This document shows, piece by piece, positions 12,730 to 12,900 of a stretch of 12,900 nt of DNA. The notes beneath the pieces were generated by a model. It was not told the origin of the DNA. It did no database searches and saw nothing but the letters and a program-made list of their open reading frames with translations. The first letter of the stretch is position 1. Each line of letters begins with the position of its first letter. Position numbers and translations under genes: made by a program. Location: contig CABUOA010000044.1 of assembly GCA_902493145.1 (NCBI GenBank), positions 1 to 12,900 of the forward strand. The letters are read 5' to 3'. Source of the stretch: an uncultured Collinsella sp. Its GTDB lineage: Bacteria; Actinomycetota; Coriobacteriia; Coriobacteriales; Coriobacteriaceae.

Positions 12730-12900
12730 ATGGACATCAACGCACGCAACATAGCAACAACCGCCGCCGACGCGCCAACGACGCCGGCCGCTCCCGCGCC
12801 CGTCGTGGGGCGCTTCGCCCCGTCGCCCTCGGGCCGTATGCACCTGGGCAACGTGTTCAGCTGCCTGTGCGCATGGCTTTCGGCCCGCAGCCAGGGCGGC
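12730..12900 (+). CDS. gluQ: Glutamyl-Q tRNA(Asp) synthetase-like protein (GluQ/YadB), 5' part only
   Basis: GluQ is a truncated paralogue of glutamyl-tRNA synthetase that attaches glutamate to queuosine at position 34 of tRNA(Asp) instead of to a tRNA end. Only 57 residues are visible, cut by the window edge. After a 25-residue Ala/Thr/Pro-rich N-terminal extension comes the class I synthetase signature GRFAPSPSGRMHLGNV, with HLGN as the HIGH-type ATP motif, then LCAWLSARSQGG. The GRFAPSPSG-x-x-H wording and the following AWL-x-AR favour GluQ over a full GltX (usually TRFAPSPTGYLHIGG). A divergent GltX cannot be excluded without the remaining sequence. The ATG has no ribosome site; a -10-like TATACT just upstream suggests leaderless expression. 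The frame contains no earlier start that would add recognisable sequence. Confidence 0.8.
   Translation, partial: MDINARNIATTAADAPTTPAAPAPVVGRFAPSPSGRMHLGNVFSCLCAWLSARSQGG

Overview
This window looks like chromosome from a high-GC Gram-positive of the class Coriobacteriia, most likely a Collinsella-like gut actinobacterium. The evidence is the high GC with strong G/C third-position bias, purine-rich ribosome sites, a likely leaderless gene, and the style of the proteins (Ala/Pro/Glu-rich insertions in housekeeping enzymes, BceS-type kinase, Gly-rich DUF2207 tail). The taxon is an inference from sequence style and was not checked against a database.

Layout, left to right. A 5'-complete but 3'-truncated PcrA/UvrD helicase gene (minus, 1-2165) is separated by a palindrome-rich 356-bp gap from uppP (minus, 2522-3502), the undecaprenyl-diphosphate phosphatase. 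Divergent from uppP is a single-domain universal stress protein (plus, 3750-4187). It converges on a two-component operon (minus, regulator 5462-6133 then kinase 4409-5452) of the BceRS intramembrane-sensing type, with no BceAB-like transporter beside it. Next come a 235-residue protein of uncertain function that faintly resembles class IV PLP enzymes (minus, 6313-7020) and purH (minus, 7295-8902), the last two steps of IMP synthesis. A GNAT acetyltransferase (plus, 9180-9821) is divergent from purH. A 452-bp gap follows, then a large DUF2207 membrane protein with signal peptide and Gly-rich tail (minus, 10274-12220), a 509-bp gap, and the start of a glutamyl-Q tRNA(Asp) synthetase-like gene (plus, 12730 onward, truncated).

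Most protein-coding content is housekeeping: DNA repair, cell-wall lipid recycling, purine synthesis and tRNA modification, plus envelope-stress sensing. UppP and a BceRS-like system are both linked in other bacteria to bacitracin-type cell-wall stress, but nothing here ties them into one operon.

The unusual content is in the gaps. Most gaps over 200 bp carry a large imperfect palindrome or paired repeat: 2315-2361, 2407-2506, 4201-4293, 7181-7273, 9839-9907, 12334-12383 and 12557-12594. Three of these contain GGGGAC/GGGTCAG-type cores like those of REP elements mobilised by REP-associated tyrosine transposases. The most intriguing is 9931-10160: two inverted copies of a 34-bp block, each covering the 5' flank and first codons of a tiny ORF beginning Met-Ser-Thr-Val. 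The two ORFs converge on a shared 13-bp-stem terminator. No CRISPR array, tRNA, rRNA, transposase gene or complete insertion sequence was seen.
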